A DNA stretch of 64,000 nucleotides from Litomosoides sigmodontis (GCA_963070105.1 OY718807.1:496001-560000), one strand, 5' to 3'. Counted from the stretch's first letter, positions 28,501-48,551 are shown. The notes: generated from the sequence alone by a model not told the origin. A program made the numbers and translations.

Positions 28501-30759
28501 TAAAAGATACTTAAAATTTAAATCTTTTCGGTGTTTTTCTTTAATGAGTAGTATTGAGCATTTCTTTAATTAGTATTGAAGATGCGAATGATAATATGAA
28601 AGTAGACGTAGTAAAGAGCAAAAGGAAGGTGCAAAATTATCTGAAAGCTGTGTGGTAATATACTTTACCTACCTCGGAAGAGCAAGAGGTTAAAGGAGCA
28701 AAAGAATTAGTCATTCCGTTTCGAGTAATCCTGCTTCATTCAAATTTAATGGAAAATCTTGTTTTCGAGTTTTGTTTTGAACAGTTGCTATCAGTATTGT
28801 GTTGAAGCGAAAAATCCTAAAATTAAACAAAAAAAAAATTTGAAACGGAAGCAAATTCTAAAAATATTACTAAAATTATTTTTCTAAATTTAATATCTTG
28901 AATTTCTTGGTTCAAATATTGAAATTTCTTTTCAATTAATTTTCAGCGAATCGTACAAATTCATTCGCATGGCAGATGACTTACACGACGTGGCACGCTA
29001 CCTCAACGACATGCGAATATGTTTTATAGCATTAACAGTTATGGGATACGTTCTGTTGATATTGTATGGAATTATTTTTTGTGTTAGGAGGAATCGAAGG
29101 CAACGTGCCACGGCTAGTTCAAGAGCGAGAGGGCGGTGGGACTATCAGGTAAAGGTAACGTGATCGTGGTCAGTCTCATGAATTAATAAGGGAGAGAGCT
29201 GAGTGTACCTGAGAATTGACGGATGGAAGTGAAATAGTTTTTCACTCTTCTTTTTGAACACAACAAAAGTGGTTGGAAATCGATTGTCACTTATCTGTTC
29301 ATCGTTTACCGTTCGGCTAACCAACTTTTCCATTTCATTTCGCAAAACAATGAAACGGAAATTGTGTATGTAAAGAGTTTGTCGCAACAACGAAGGAATC
29401 TTCATGACTGAGATTTCCGCCGAGCTCTCAGTTATCAAAAATTTGATTGCAAATAAAAGTTAAAATTGCCCTTCGTTGTTTTGTCGTCAAACAATGCAGG
29501 GCAACAAATTCAATTTTGTGTCATCCATTTATAAAAAACTTTCTGCAAAATTTTGCCGTTTCCCTTTTTAGAAGTATTAGCTAATAAAGGACAATAAATA
29601 AGAAGATAAAAGCCAAACCCATCGTTTTCGCTTTTTGAAAAATACTCCGTTTAGAAGTGAAAGATAATGTGAAACTTCGGTAGTTTGCATTATCTTTCCT
29701 AATTAATTTCAGTTGAAATTTTAGATAGAGAATAGAGATCAACAACAACATAGCCAAAATGATGATTTGGTATCTGTCAGAAGTGATGGATTGCAGGGTG
29801 TAACGTCAACTTTCGGTTTAGGTTCCTCCTTTTCCTTTCTTATTCATTTTAATTTCAAATCGCGTCATTCAATTCCATTCCTTGTTATCAGCCCTGCACG
29901 CCACCAGTATTGCACGATTTAATTAATTGGTCGACTTTTTGCACTTTCGCAAACTGTTTTTAAACAAAGCCTGAAACTGAAGATGAAAAGGCGCATTTCA
30001 GGTCGTAATTATCATCGAAATCCTGCATCATTCATGCGTCATGGAATCGGTATGAATCATGCTCAAACTACAAGGTAAGCTGTTCATTCAGCATTTAATT
30101 ACACATTTTATTTAATTTATTTCCAAATATCTTAATTGACGACTGATTGTTTGGTAAGGAAAATATAAAAAAGAATATAATTCAGTGCGATTTAATTAAT
30201 TGCTTTCATAACCTCTTCTAGACGTTTATTTAGAAAAGTGAAATTTACATTTTATTAAAAAAGGGAAATCTTTCTTTTAAATATTTTCCTACCTCTTGTT
30301 TTTAGCTCTTCCACTTTTGTGAATGAAAGACAAAGATGAAATGTACAGCGTGTTGTTGATAGTGAAATGTTCATAATTAGATAGATGAAGAAAATTATTA
30401 GTAAGCAGCTATGCCCAACACAGGTCTCCAAATTTGCATGTTCATTGATCCACTCAGCTTATCGTCTAATTAAGAGTAATGATATCTTAACAAATAAATA
30501 ACTCAGCAAAAATTCGAAAGTAACCAATTTAAAGTAGTAGTGGTAGAAAATGCTATTAATGTCGAAAAGACCAAAATTTCGAAATTATGAAGTTAAAATG
30601 TGGAAATTTTTGGGACACAATTTTAGATTGATGGCTGATCAGGACAGCGGTATTGTGAAACATCAAGTACCACAAATAATAACCGATCCTCCAAGTAGCG
30701 ATGAGAATACGCCACTGGCAAAGGTGCCCGAACTGTTAGAGGGAGCGATGGAAATGTAA
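913..30759 (+). CDS. predicted four-pass membrane protein of unknown function (long-intron gene, exons joined by phase)
   Basis: I do not recognise this protein. Best-supported exons are 26766-26909, 28947-29148, 29725-29821, 30002-30074 and 30627-30759 (stop TAA); every junction keeps phase. Upstream candidates that also keep phase are 17973-18155 (strong), 22589-22731, 24388-24517, 7560-7672, 2826-2873 and a possible ATG exon 913-942 with a GTAAGT donor. Joined, they give 431 residues. Predicted membrane segments lie near 14-35, 196-215, 220-252 and 288-309 (MGYVLLILYGIIFC), the last followed by a very basic stretch (RRNRRQRA) and a polar cytoplasmic tail. The long first loop holds two N-glycosylation sequons (NAT at 44, NES at 147) and several cysteines, which fits an extracellular or lumenal loop. 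The topology recalls LAPTM4-like four-pass proteins, but only by shape. Introns reach about 10 kb. The first exon may lie elsewhere, even left of the window. A poly(A) signal follows at 31072. The five 3' exons are fairly sure; the 5' half is tentative. Confidence 0.5.
5749..5765. repeat. (CT)n microsatellite
   Basis: A pure CT dinucleotide run of about 17 bases inside a longer pyrimidine-rich tract. No gene is attached to it. Confidence 0.85.
7447..7507. repeat. (GT)n microsatellite
   Basis: About 60 bases of alternating GT, with three GTGC interruptions at the left end and a pure run to the right. It lies 52 bases upstream of a candidate exon. Alternating purine-pyrimidine tracts of this length can adopt Z-form DNA and are usually length-polymorphic. 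Confidence 0.95.
7673..8570. other. GC-richer island without a convincing gene
   Basis: This stretch stands out from its AT-rich surroundings by base composition and CG dinucleotides. It contains several overlapping open frames of 60-100 codons on both strands, rich in Ala, Thr and Ser. None has a family signature or a clear splice context. It may be a promoter, enhancer or untranslated exon of the long-intron gene. Confidence 0.35.
8494..8550. repeat. imperfect GT/GC simple repeat
   Basis: Degenerate alternating tract of TGTG and GCGT units, about 57 bases, at the right edge of the GC-richer island. It creates spurious Cys/Val-rich open frames on the + strand. Confidence 0.75.
8571..17972. 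other. gene desert, probably intron
   Basis: About 9.4 kb of AT-rich DNA. Frames longer than 60 codons occur but look like chance: they are low-complexity, lack start context and overlap on both strands. Two short splice-bounded candidates (9477-9523 and 15060-15111) were considered and set aside. No repeats other than simple ones were found. Confidence 0.4.
17579..17613. repeat. (TAC/CTA)n trinucleotide repeat
   Basis: About 11 trinucleotide units with one CTG-type interruption. On the minus strand it would encode a Val run, which explains an artefactual open frame there. Confidence 0.9.
18748..18786. repeat. (CCCA)n / (CCAT)n tetranucleotide repeat
   Basis: CCCA units pass into CCAT units over about 39 bases. 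The repeat produces overlapping His/Pro and Gly/Trp-rich open frames on the two strands that should not be called genes. Confidence 0.9.
18787..26765. other. AT-rich intronic region holding two candidate exons
   Basis: Apart from the candidate exons 22589-22731 and 24388-24517 of the membrane-protein gene, nothing convincing was seen. A further pyrimidine-rich open segment (23775-23950) has an acceptor and a stop codon and is in phase with the exon ending at 22731, so it could be an alternative last exon; its composition makes chance equally likely. Confidence 0.35.
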
Positions 30760-31071
30760 ATTGACGTGACGCATTTGTACATAATTTCTTTAATTTCACA
30801 CTCATCTTACTTCTACTCCTTTTTTTCTAAACTTCTCATTCCTAAAATTTAATTTAATTCAGCGATCTCTCTCGCTTTCACTTCTCACCGCTATTTATTT
30901 TTTAGAAAATGAAAATTTACCGGAATTGATGGCAAAATTTGGAGGAAAAAATTCTAGCAAGAAGTGATCCAGTCATCTCCCAAAATTTTCCCAACTCAAA
31001 ATAGATTCCTTATAATTTTATTGGAAGGAAAACCTCATCGTTACTGCTAGCTATGCTTGCTTCTCTCTTAG

Positions 31072-31077
31072 AATAAA
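31072..31077 (+). promoter_or_regulatory. poly(A) signal of the membrane-protein gene
   Basis: AATAAA lies about 312 bases after the stop codon at 30759 and before the next acceptor on the same strand. It is the most likely cleavage signal for the upstream transcript. Confidence 0.5.
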
Positions 31078-31687
31078 TTAATCGTAAGCGTAACCGAGTT
31101 ACGGCTTTATTATTTAGCAGTAGTAGGTTTTTAGTAAATTTGAAATATTCAACGAAAGCTGGGAATTTTTAAGTTCTCCTTGGTAAGAATCTTCAAATTG
31201 TTAACAAATTTTATTCTTAATTACTGATATTAATTATTTCAATTAATATTGTCAGTGATTGATGATGAAGTGATAAAGAGGGAAAATTTTTAGTGATGAA
31301 TTAAGGTTAAATAAATCAACCTGTGAAACGTGTTAAAGTTGAAATTTCCGTAATTAATTGATATTTTCAGAGTTTCGGAATAGTTCTAATTTAAATGCAA
31401 GTAGGATTAAGCGCATATTCGCTGGTAATTCTAGCAAAACAGGAATGATTAATCGGTTCTAAATTTCATCATCCTCTGACACTTCGATCTGTTTCATCTC
31501 TTCCGTCAATCAAATGAATGAAAAGACGTAGAAATTACTTTCCTCAGTGCGAGCAACAGAAATAGATGACGCATTTGTGTTTTTGACGGATGACAATATG
31601 TCAACGTATTGTATTTCACTTTATCTAACGGGTAGTTAAGCTAACAATCATTGAACAGCTAATTTACATGAATGTTTTTTTACAGAA

Positions 31688-31906
31688 ATGCTAATATATG
31701 AGTGGAATAAGCAACGATGTCCACATACTCATCCGATCCAACTTTTTTCCTATGAAAATCCTTTAACCGATGTTTTCCTCGTTATCCTTTCAAATTCGTC
31801 TTCTCGTATTGTAAAGTATAAAGTGACAAGTGAATTTTCCGTTAACAAATTGAATTTTGGAAGGAGCAGAAAAACGAATGAGCCGGTAGACTTTTATTTG
31901 TCGTAA
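31688..31906 (+). CDS. small MSP-domain-like protein (single exon, 72 aa)
   Basis: A single open exon starts 2 bases after a strong acceptor (TTTTTTACAG), as expected for a spliced-leader site, and is followed by AATAAA at 32055. The middle of the protein (VILSNSSSRIVKYKV) resembles the core strand pattern of the major sperm protein domain, where L-x-N-x-S/T-x-R-x-x-x-Y/F-K-V is typical. MSP-domain proteins act in nematode sperm motility and in small sperm-specific proteins (SSP family). At 72 residues it is shorter than a full MSP domain of about 110-125 residues, so it is either a minimal SSP-like protein, a terminal exon of a larger gene, or a decayed copy. The resemblance is judged by eye only. 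If it is an internal or last exon, an upstream coding exon would be needed in 30.8-31.7 kb; I see none. Confidence 0.45.
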   Translation: MLIYEWNKQRCPHTHPIQLFSYENPLTDVFLVILSNSSSRIVKYKVTSEFSVNKLNFGRSRKTNEPVDFYLS

Positions 31907-32054
31907 CATATAGATGTCGGTGCCTTAATCTGTGTATGTCTTTATTTATTGATAATGATACTGTAACTTGCTATGCTTTTGTGATTATTGCTATGGCATA
32001 TAAGTGTAAGTATAAATATTAATTTGACAGCCTAAGGAGGGGTTTGAATGGATG

Positions 32055-32060
32055 AATAAA
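32055..32060 (+). promoter_or_regulatory. poly(A) signal of the MSP-like mini-gene
   Basis: AATAAA lies 149 bases after the stop codon at 31906 and is followed by a second overlapping A-rich ATAAAA motif. Confidence 0.5.
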
Positions 32061-32379
32061 ATAAAAATCATTTAATTGGAAGCGTAAAGTGAACTAATTT
32101 CATGGATACATACAATTTCCACAGAAAATAGGAAAATAATTAAACACTTCAAGTTATCTCCAGGAAACAGAAATAATACAACAATTTTCTGGCAGCGTAA
32201 CAAGCCGAATTAAATGAAATGAAGTAAATTCAGCTTCATTCATTCATAACTAACAAAGGCCAAATCGAAAAGGAACTTATGCAATTCAGTTTAGCATATA
32301 GCAAAATGCTCTGTGTTTGGTAAAATCCGTTTTTCAAAATACTGTTTACGATGATAATTTATAGCTTTCTACCGTTTTG

Positions 32380-33561
32380 TCAACCAGTGAATACGTCTGA
32401 GTCCGAGGAGCGTAGGAGATCCAGTGGGAATGCAAGATCCGTTTGCATATTTCGGCTGAACGAAGGACATTCTCATCTTTCTTCACATTTTTAGTAAATA
32501 TCAAAGAAATGATGGAAATGATTTTTCAATATTGGCAAAGTTAACCATCTTTACGGCTTACTTTCGCCGTCTATTTCTGTCTGTCTCTTCCGTTAGTTTC
32601 CATTGACTGATTTAATGGGCGAAATTATCGGAATGGACAGAAATAGAAAAATTATAAGATTTGGTATAATTTTTTGCTTAATCAAATTGCTTCTCAACAA
32701 CAAGGACACTTGCATCTTTTCATTCCTTCTTGCTTTGAAATTGCATTTATGAACGAGGAATCAAATGTGCAGAAATTTATAGATTTTGGAATATACATGG
32801 ATGTGAATCATTTGAGTACGATATACCTCTGATGTCACGCAGAAGAAAAAAGTCACAAAAACGGCTTGACGATAACTTCCTACGTCATTCTCGTCGTTGA
32901 CTAAAAATTGTACATCAAGCTCACCCACTAAAAACCACTTATTGATGCTGGCAAGTGATCATAGCGCCCCGCGCAAAATTCTCAACGAACACGTACATTG
33001 AAGTGATATGCAAATTTTTCGTTTTTTCACTTCTCATTGCACGGCAACAAAATTCCAGTTACACTGTAAGCCAACGATAACAATAGTGCCGGTTGTAATG
33101 ACGGCAAGTATGGCAATACCAGCGAAGTAGATGTAAAGTACCGGAGTGCATTCACGATCCAATGTTAAGTTTACCCATTCTTGAAAGTTTAGCCTTGGCT
33201 CCTGTAGCATTATTGCAAAATCACCCTTTTATTAATTTAATTATCTAAACCACGCAGTGTTCCTTCCAGGTAATTTTATGCAAATTTAAGACGAAAATAA
33301 AAATTTAACGCTTCTCTTCACTTCGATTAACAGCTATTCTTCGATTTTCGCCTAACAATATCGTTTACTTCATCAAAATTAAAAAGTTAAACCTTACATG
33401 TTCGCCGTACGATAAAAATAGAAAGGGAAACTTACCTGGCCAATCATGTCTGATCCGGCAGTTTGAATGTCCAGTGTTGGTACCGCTTTTTTTACACTTT
33501 TACTATTACACGGTGTGGGAGTGCTTGACGACTCAACAGGCGTTTGCATGTCGGGATCCAT
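32380..33561 (-). CDS. small single-pass membrane protein of unknown function (97 or 112 aa)
   Basis: I do not recognise this protein. Exon 1 is 33436-33561 (42 codons; ATG 9 bases behind an ACTTTTAG acceptor at 33571). Exon 2 follows a clean intron in phase 0 at 33201. The N-terminal 55 residues are polar (Ser, Thr and Pro-rich) with an NLTL sequon; one hydrophobic segment follows (YIYFAGIAILAVITTGTIVI, about residues 64-85). Two ends are possible. If exon 2 is read through, the stop is at 33034 and the protein has 97 residues. If a GTGTAA donor after 33065 is used, a third exon at 32380-32455 adds an acidic tail (SSDSDVFTG) in phase, giving 112 residues. There is no signal peptide, so a type II or tail-anchor-like topology is possible. 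It lies downstream of the ACK kinase gene on the same strand, 3 kb away, too far to assume an operon. Confidence 0.6.
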
Positions 33562-36538
33562 CTTTAGCGTCTAAAAGTTGGCAGCATCAGTAGTGGATAT
33601 CAATCACTTCTTTTAATGCCCCGAAACACTTCGAAAATTTCGTTTTTCTACCCAATTTTCTTCGCTTCTTCACATTACCACAGGCAATGTCATGCTATTT
33701 TTGTGATCGATTAATGACGTGGAAGGATTGCCTAATTGACTTTTTTATATTCAAATTGCAATTAACCAATTAGGTAATGTTTGCGCGCTATGAAGTAGAA
33801 TTTAATGCAGTCATGTCCTTGGTATTATCAGCTTCAAGTATTAGCAACACTTTTAAGAGCAGCAAAATATCTAAGGAAGTTCAGGGAGTTTTTACATCAA
33901 TTCAATACATCGTTCCCTCAAGTTGATATCCGCTGAAAATCCCTTCCTGGCAGTTTTATTCAAATTCGTCTCTTTTACTCATTTATCAGTTAATGTCAGC
34001 GCATAAGTGCTTCTGGGATTTCCATTTCAAACGCGCAGATGTGACACAGCTGCATTAACTTAAGCAAAGACAACGAGCGAGAAATCGGCAAACGCATATG
34101 CGCCCAAGTTCACCCGGTGAGAACGATGCAGAAGATATGACCACAATGACTTAAGCGCAGGAGGCACAGCTCTCCTTCCTCCTTCCTCCCAACACAAAGG
34201 AGGAAAGGACGTCGTCCATTGACTCACTCTTTTTACATTTTAACGTTAAGGTAATGGAACACCCATATTACATAATTCAACTGAACGGCGGCAATTCGCA
34301 TATCTTCCGCATTTTATTTTCTCTAACACATCCGTCACAAGCAGATTCTTACTCCTCAGTTCCACTCTCTCCCACCTTCACTTCCCAATGGCTTCAGTTT
34401 CCCTTCCCACTGCTTGTCTAACCTTCTGTGAAGTTGAATGACCTGTCTATTGAGTTTTACAACATATATATATGTAGTTAGTGGCGGCAAGCAACCGACA
34501 TCAGAATGATAAAATGTATTACTGAAAAAGTTAAATCAAGCAATTGGAAACTCCGAGATAAGACTTCCGAGATACTTACTTCATTCAAATGCCGATATTT
34601 ACTCTATTAGTAGCAGTAAGCACAAGAAAATCCGTAACCGAACAACCCAAATCTAACTTACTTCGTGCAAAAGAGAAAGTTTTGGCAATAAGTATTGAAT
34701 TTATCAATGTTACAATTTTTGTTTTCACATAAATTACTTAAATGACTTATCGAAATAAGGAAAATCACAGAGAAAAATACGGATATGAATTTTACACCAA
34801 TGAAATGCAGTCATGTGTTCACATCAACATGGATTTTATGCATTAAAAGAGACATTTCTGTAGCATTTTTTCTAATTTTTTCAGAAAAAAACCACAGAAA
34901 AAAATGGAAAAGTTCGTATGAACGGTGATGCACTTTAACACACGAAAACAACAACATTTATGAAAATTCGACCTGTACACGTCAAGAAATTTCGAAAATT
35001 TTACTAAAGTCTCAAGGTGATTTTTGAAGCTGGACACAATTACACTTTGATTAGATACTCCGCAACGAGCTAACAAACTTAATTGAAGATTGGTTAATCT
35101 GCAAGATGTTATCTCTTAAAGCGCAGAGATGATTTGCACTTTAAAAAATGATCGGATAACCTACACGATGAAAGCTGTGAAGAATCTGCGAAAGATATTT
35201 TGTAATAAATAATCGTGAACACATAAACATAAAAAAGGAGGAAAGGAGAGTAAAAGTCGAAGGTTAATCACTGCTTGGACATAATAACGATAAAGCGATC
35301 AGGAGAGATTAAGTAAGTTTACAAATGCAATACTAAGCAAAATTCATGCAATTATCATTCCATGATCCGTGCAATGTTTCACTTAAAACTATACTGAGAG
35401 ACTGCTCGCTGTTGGTAGGATTTACAACAAATTTCCAATATCAACAAAATATCTCCTTATGTATGCTGAAATACGCGCTAGAGTAACTTGTCATAATATT
35501 CCCATTCACTACCGCTAAATTCCTTCCACGTCTAGAAAAACAGACAATACACAAATAATCAGATTGTGAAAACTTAAGTAGAGATTACTAAACTTATCGT
35601 ACTTTCGTTCTTCATTCCATACCAGAAATTCTATGATTTCACATCATAAAAACAGAGTAATAAAGGCAGAGGAATATGAAATTAAAATATTAAGATATAT
35701 ATGTTATCTGCTTTTTACAGTTCTCCGCTGAAAACAGCAAAGTAATATGCAGTAAAAACAATAAATGTTAAGTGAAAAATACACGTAAAAAGCTTACTTA
35801 AACTGCAAAACAAGGAAAAAATGGCTAAAAAGAGAGCAAAAAAAGAGAAATTGAGAAACTGAAAAAAAAGAGAAATTGAAAAGCAACTTATGCTTCAAGC
35901 GATCTCGGATAAAGGCTTGACTAAAAGGAAAAAAATGGTCACCAGAGGAACAAAAATATCAGAAAAACCTTCCCAAAGCTTAATGCTAATGAGGTTAAGA
36001 TGATCTTATTGGTTTAGTGAATATCCTTGCTTTTCTACGATGATTCCTTTTGAAGCAAAAACATAGTTCAGGGGTTGCACAAATAAAAACGATGTCATGG
36101 ATTAGGCTCCACGACATGAGTCTGAATGAAGTTACTCATCGATAATAACGACTAATATCAACGATCTTTTTAAAACAAAGTTCTAAAAATTATAACTATT
36201 CTAAAATAAGAGCAACACGGACATTTGACAGATAAAAATGAAAGAAAGACGAAAGGTGACATACACTATTCATTATAAGAAACAATACATACAATTTTCA
36301 GGGATTGAAAAAATAACAATATAGATCTGGAAAAGTTATTTTGACGTAGCTCTAGGATAAACACATAACCATCTGTTGAAAGCCCTTCAAAACACCACAT
36401 AATTCTTACTACCTATCGAAAGCTCTTCAAAACACTATGATTTCATGAATAAATTCATACATACAACAAAGGTTAATATAAAAAACTTTTATAAACATTC
36501 TTAACGAAATCAACGGCGCCTTTTAAGCATGTAATACA
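33562..36538. other. intergenic region between the small membrane gene and the ACK kinase gene
   Basis: Contains the putative spliced-leader acceptor at 33571-33572 (minus strand), a GC-richer patch at about 33950-34230 that may be promoter, and the 3' flank of the kinase gene. Short open segments on the minus strand at 34843-35076 and 35478-35531 have splice-like edges but no supporting context. No RNA gene was seen. An imperfect direct repeat (GAAAGCYCTTCAAAACAC) occurs twice near 36375 and 36419. Confidence 0.4.
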
Positions 36539-45307
<8,769 letters not shown>

Positions 45308-46850
45308 CTGCAATAAAGGAAAACTAATATTTTTTTTTCACCAGTGATAGAGTATACGGAGTGTTAAACAGGATCGATGTAGCTACATTTTTTCATGTTC
45401 CTATTGATAAATATTGATATGAGGTGTGTACACTTTACACCTGCATGCGCAGATAGATATATTTTTAGACACCATTTGTACACTTAGCAAACTAGACGTA
45501 CAAAACGGCAATTCTCTGTGTGGAGCGTGATTTCAGATTACAATTAAGTACATCTGCACAAGTAAGCAAGCACATTGCCTCAAAAAAATTTATGTATCGG
45601 AGGTATTTTGAGATTCTCGCTTCCTTTCTTTCTGCGCTCACTTCCATTCTCTCAGACAACTGGGATTTTCGACAGCTATGAACTGTTTTCCATTCCATCA
45701 CCACCCCCTCATTTTTTACTTAATTGGAAATCTAGTACCACATATACCAATTTTCTTCAATTAATATTACTATTTAGCTTCACCTATTGTAATACTAACT
45801 AATTAGAAATAAGAAACTTTGTCAGCTCAGTAACTATCGTTGCAAGCTGCAAACATACACACAGAAACTTGGTAAACATGATAAAAATACATAATAATGG
45901 TACCTAATGAAATAAAATAAAGTGCTAGAATGCACATCCAAATTCCTATAAATGACCCTAACAAATTCACATAAAAGCAAAGGGTTAAAGCCTTAAAGTC
46001 AAATCAACATGCCATGCATCTCGAGCAATTTTTCGATCAACAATTACAGTTAATATAACTATTCAAAAATAGAAACTGAGATATAGACAAGTGTGCACAC
46101 CACGAAACCATATATCTTAATCTACATATGTTTGGAAACCATTTTTCTTGTATAGTCATTAATTTCGATAGTCGATAAATTTAGCAGCATTGAGAAATAC
46201 AGGAAGATATGTGTTACATCGATATCAATCAGTACACAACAGTCAATTAATTAATTATGTCACCGCAAAATATTTCAGGTGTGCTGAGAGATAATTTTCA
46301 CATCACTTATTCAAGCTATTACATAAGCTTAACCACTGCGAAATAGGCGGCAATGTACAACAGCTTGATAAGTGATCTTTGAGAGAGTACCCACAGAAAA
46401 CTGACCACTTCACCCTGCACACTTATCAAACTGAGCAGTCTACTTCGTAGCTATCATTTGCTTGATGTTAGTATACAAATCATCGGTCGACTAAGCAGCA
46501 TTTACGCGATCAGATTAACCACCTCCCTAATTCTCCTCAGTCTATTTGCCTTAGCAAAGGATTCAGTGTCGTGACAGTATGCTCAGAATAACTACTGCTA
46601 CTGCCTGACTATTTGGGCCACAGAATTCAAAGAGAATTTATGAAGAGCATTTACCTTTCAGAGTTACAAAATTAGATGCAATACAATAAATTTCCTCTCT
46701 TCTCATTATTCGGCTTAACTCATCCCTAATCAAATGCCCCCTTTTCCCTTCGGCAAATCAATTTGTAGTCAATAAAAATAAATCAACCACCAACTTTTTT
46801 TGGAAAATATTTCCAGAAAAATGCGAAAGTAACTCATTCGCCTACCACAG

Positions 46851-46934
46851 GTTCCCGGACCGTAGCATCCTAACTGTTTCCACGGTTAGGTTCCGCTGCC
46901 AGGCAAATGCAGTCTTTCAAAGGTCGCCGGGAAC
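46851..46934. other. 84-nt segment closed by an 8-bp inverted repeat with an internal hairpin
   Basis: GTTCCCGG at 46851-46858 pairs perfectly with CCGGGAAC at 46927-46934. Inside, CCTAAC (46869-46874) pairs with GTTAGG (46885-46890) around a 10-base loop. The size and closing stem resemble a tRNA, but no A box, no B box (GGTTCGA) and no plausible anticodon arm exist on either strand. It could be an unrecognised structured RNA or a regulatory palindrome pair. Confidence 0.35.
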
Positions 46935-47797
46935 AACAATACGGTGGTCATGCAGAAACTTAGCGATCAATTATCATCACAACGAACGTCCAAATTTAGG
47001 AGCTCAATTCCACGCCAACATCAGCTAATGCCACACTTCGGTCCCATCCGAGAACGAGCGTCTACACGCTTCCGCATTCGTCGCTAATGTCGGCATTCTG
47101 TCACAGGCAGACGGAAATCACAATTTTCACGAAACTGCAGCTTCAAGTGTTCAATTCACCTCACCTACCCTGCTAATTGAAGCGTGAGTCTATCGTCACG
47201 TACAGAAAGAAGCATACTTCAAGTTCATTCCGAGAAATCCCTTCAGTGAATTTCACCTCGACAGTTCATGAATTCAAAGTTTGGTTTGGTGCCCAACGCG
47301 AATATACTGTGGAAGGAGGGAGAGGGATTGAAATGAACGATGAAGCAAATTGAAGGAAATTATTTTCGGAATTGAATAACCTAAGTAAATCATCACTGGT
47401 AACTTGAAATCAATACTCTTTACAGAGCATGTGCATGTTGGCAGACTGTTGACATAGCAAATACACTGCAAGATTACTTTATGTAATTGAAATTCATCTT
47501 CGCTTTTCCTACTCCATTATACGAACTACATTATAACTTATTTCAAATTCCTTTCCTTAAGTCGCCAATAAATTCATACATTTTTGCGTGTTAATTTACT
47601 AATCAACTCCTTTAAGTATGCAAGCTAACAGGAATTTCCTTAAAAAAGCATTCTTGAAATTTCGTAAAAAATTAAATTACATGGTTAATATAACTTATTT
47701 CAGTTCAATAAACTTGATGTCATCAATGAACGAAGCTCATGCTACACTTCCATAAAATCACGTAGTTGTAACCTATTTTATTAACAAAAGTAACATT

Positions 47798-48064
47798 TCA
47801 TAGTAAAAAAAAACACAACTGAATTAGAAGGCGTATTTCACATACTAATTTCATGTGTGATGGATTTCTTCCACTTACTACATAACACAAAATTAGCGAG
47901 GAAAAGATCAAAACACATCTAGTCAGACGTACGAATTCGTTTTTAATTAATTTCGAAAAGGAAAATGACAAAATAAAATCATCATTGCTGGCATTTAATA
48001 TCAGCTCTTCATGTTCAGTCCAACTGCTGCATTCGGCTTGAAACCGATATTTTCTTTCTCTCAT
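47798..48064 (-). CDS. uncertain 88-codon open frame upstream of the ACK kinase
   Basis: ATG-started frame whose first 40 or so residues (MRERKYRFQAECSSWTEHEE and beyond) look polar and protein-like, while the second half is a hydrophobic stretch that could be chance. A possible donor (GTACGT) after residue 45 leaves phase 0, the phase needed by the kinase exon at 45307, so it might encode an N-terminal extension of the kinase. No homology is recognised; it may equally be non-coding. Confidence 0.2.
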   Translation of the reverse strand: MRERKYRFQAECSSWTEHEELILNASNDDFILSFSFSKLIKNEFVRLTRCVLIFSSLILCYVVSGRNPSHMKLVCEIRLLIQLCFFLL

Positions 48065-48551
48065 CGCATTTCATCGATGCTTCCTTGATAACATTATTAT
48101 TATACAGGTTCAACACACATTGTCATGTATCGACTACGACAGCTTTAATATGAGACTCATGCAATGAGTTTTAGAACAAAGTATTAGTGGTAGTAACAAC
48201 AAAACAAGTAGTGAGGTAGCTGAGAGTATTAATAAACAAAAGATAAGGTAAGAGTAAATAAAATGAATAGTAATAAAACCTGACATTAATTATAACAGCT
48301 AAATAATATCACTTTGAAAGGAGACTAAAAACTGTGAAGTAAGAATTTTTCTGTACTGCCTAATTTAACTAACAATTTGCTCAAATTTACATTGTATCTC
48401 GTATGTTTATACACTCAAATCGATAAGGAAACGAAAATGACTGTCACCAAATCATTTTTTCAATACTTTAAGCAATCAGTCATTTTCTCGTCAAATGTTC
48501 AAATTGGCCCTTAGTGATAGTAAGAAAATGAGATAACATAAAAAAGGCATG

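Larger units (their letters stand above)
45308..48551. other. intergenic or 5' region of the ACK kinase gene
   Basis: About 3.2 kb between the kinase start and the end of the MBLAC1-like gene. A GC-richer block at 46840-47200 contains nested inverted repeats and probably includes promoter or untranslated-exon sequence. One 88-codon open frame on the minus strand (47798-48064) is listed separately. No other gene or RNA was recognised. Confidence 0.45.

Noticed and set aside
34843..35076. Minus-strand 77-codon frame with a partly protein-like start
   Set aside because: No ATG or clear acceptor at the front, and the second half is low-complexity.
35478..35531. Minus-strand acceptor followed by 17 codons and a stop
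   Set aside because: Two different frames are equally open across it and no upstream exon can be linked.
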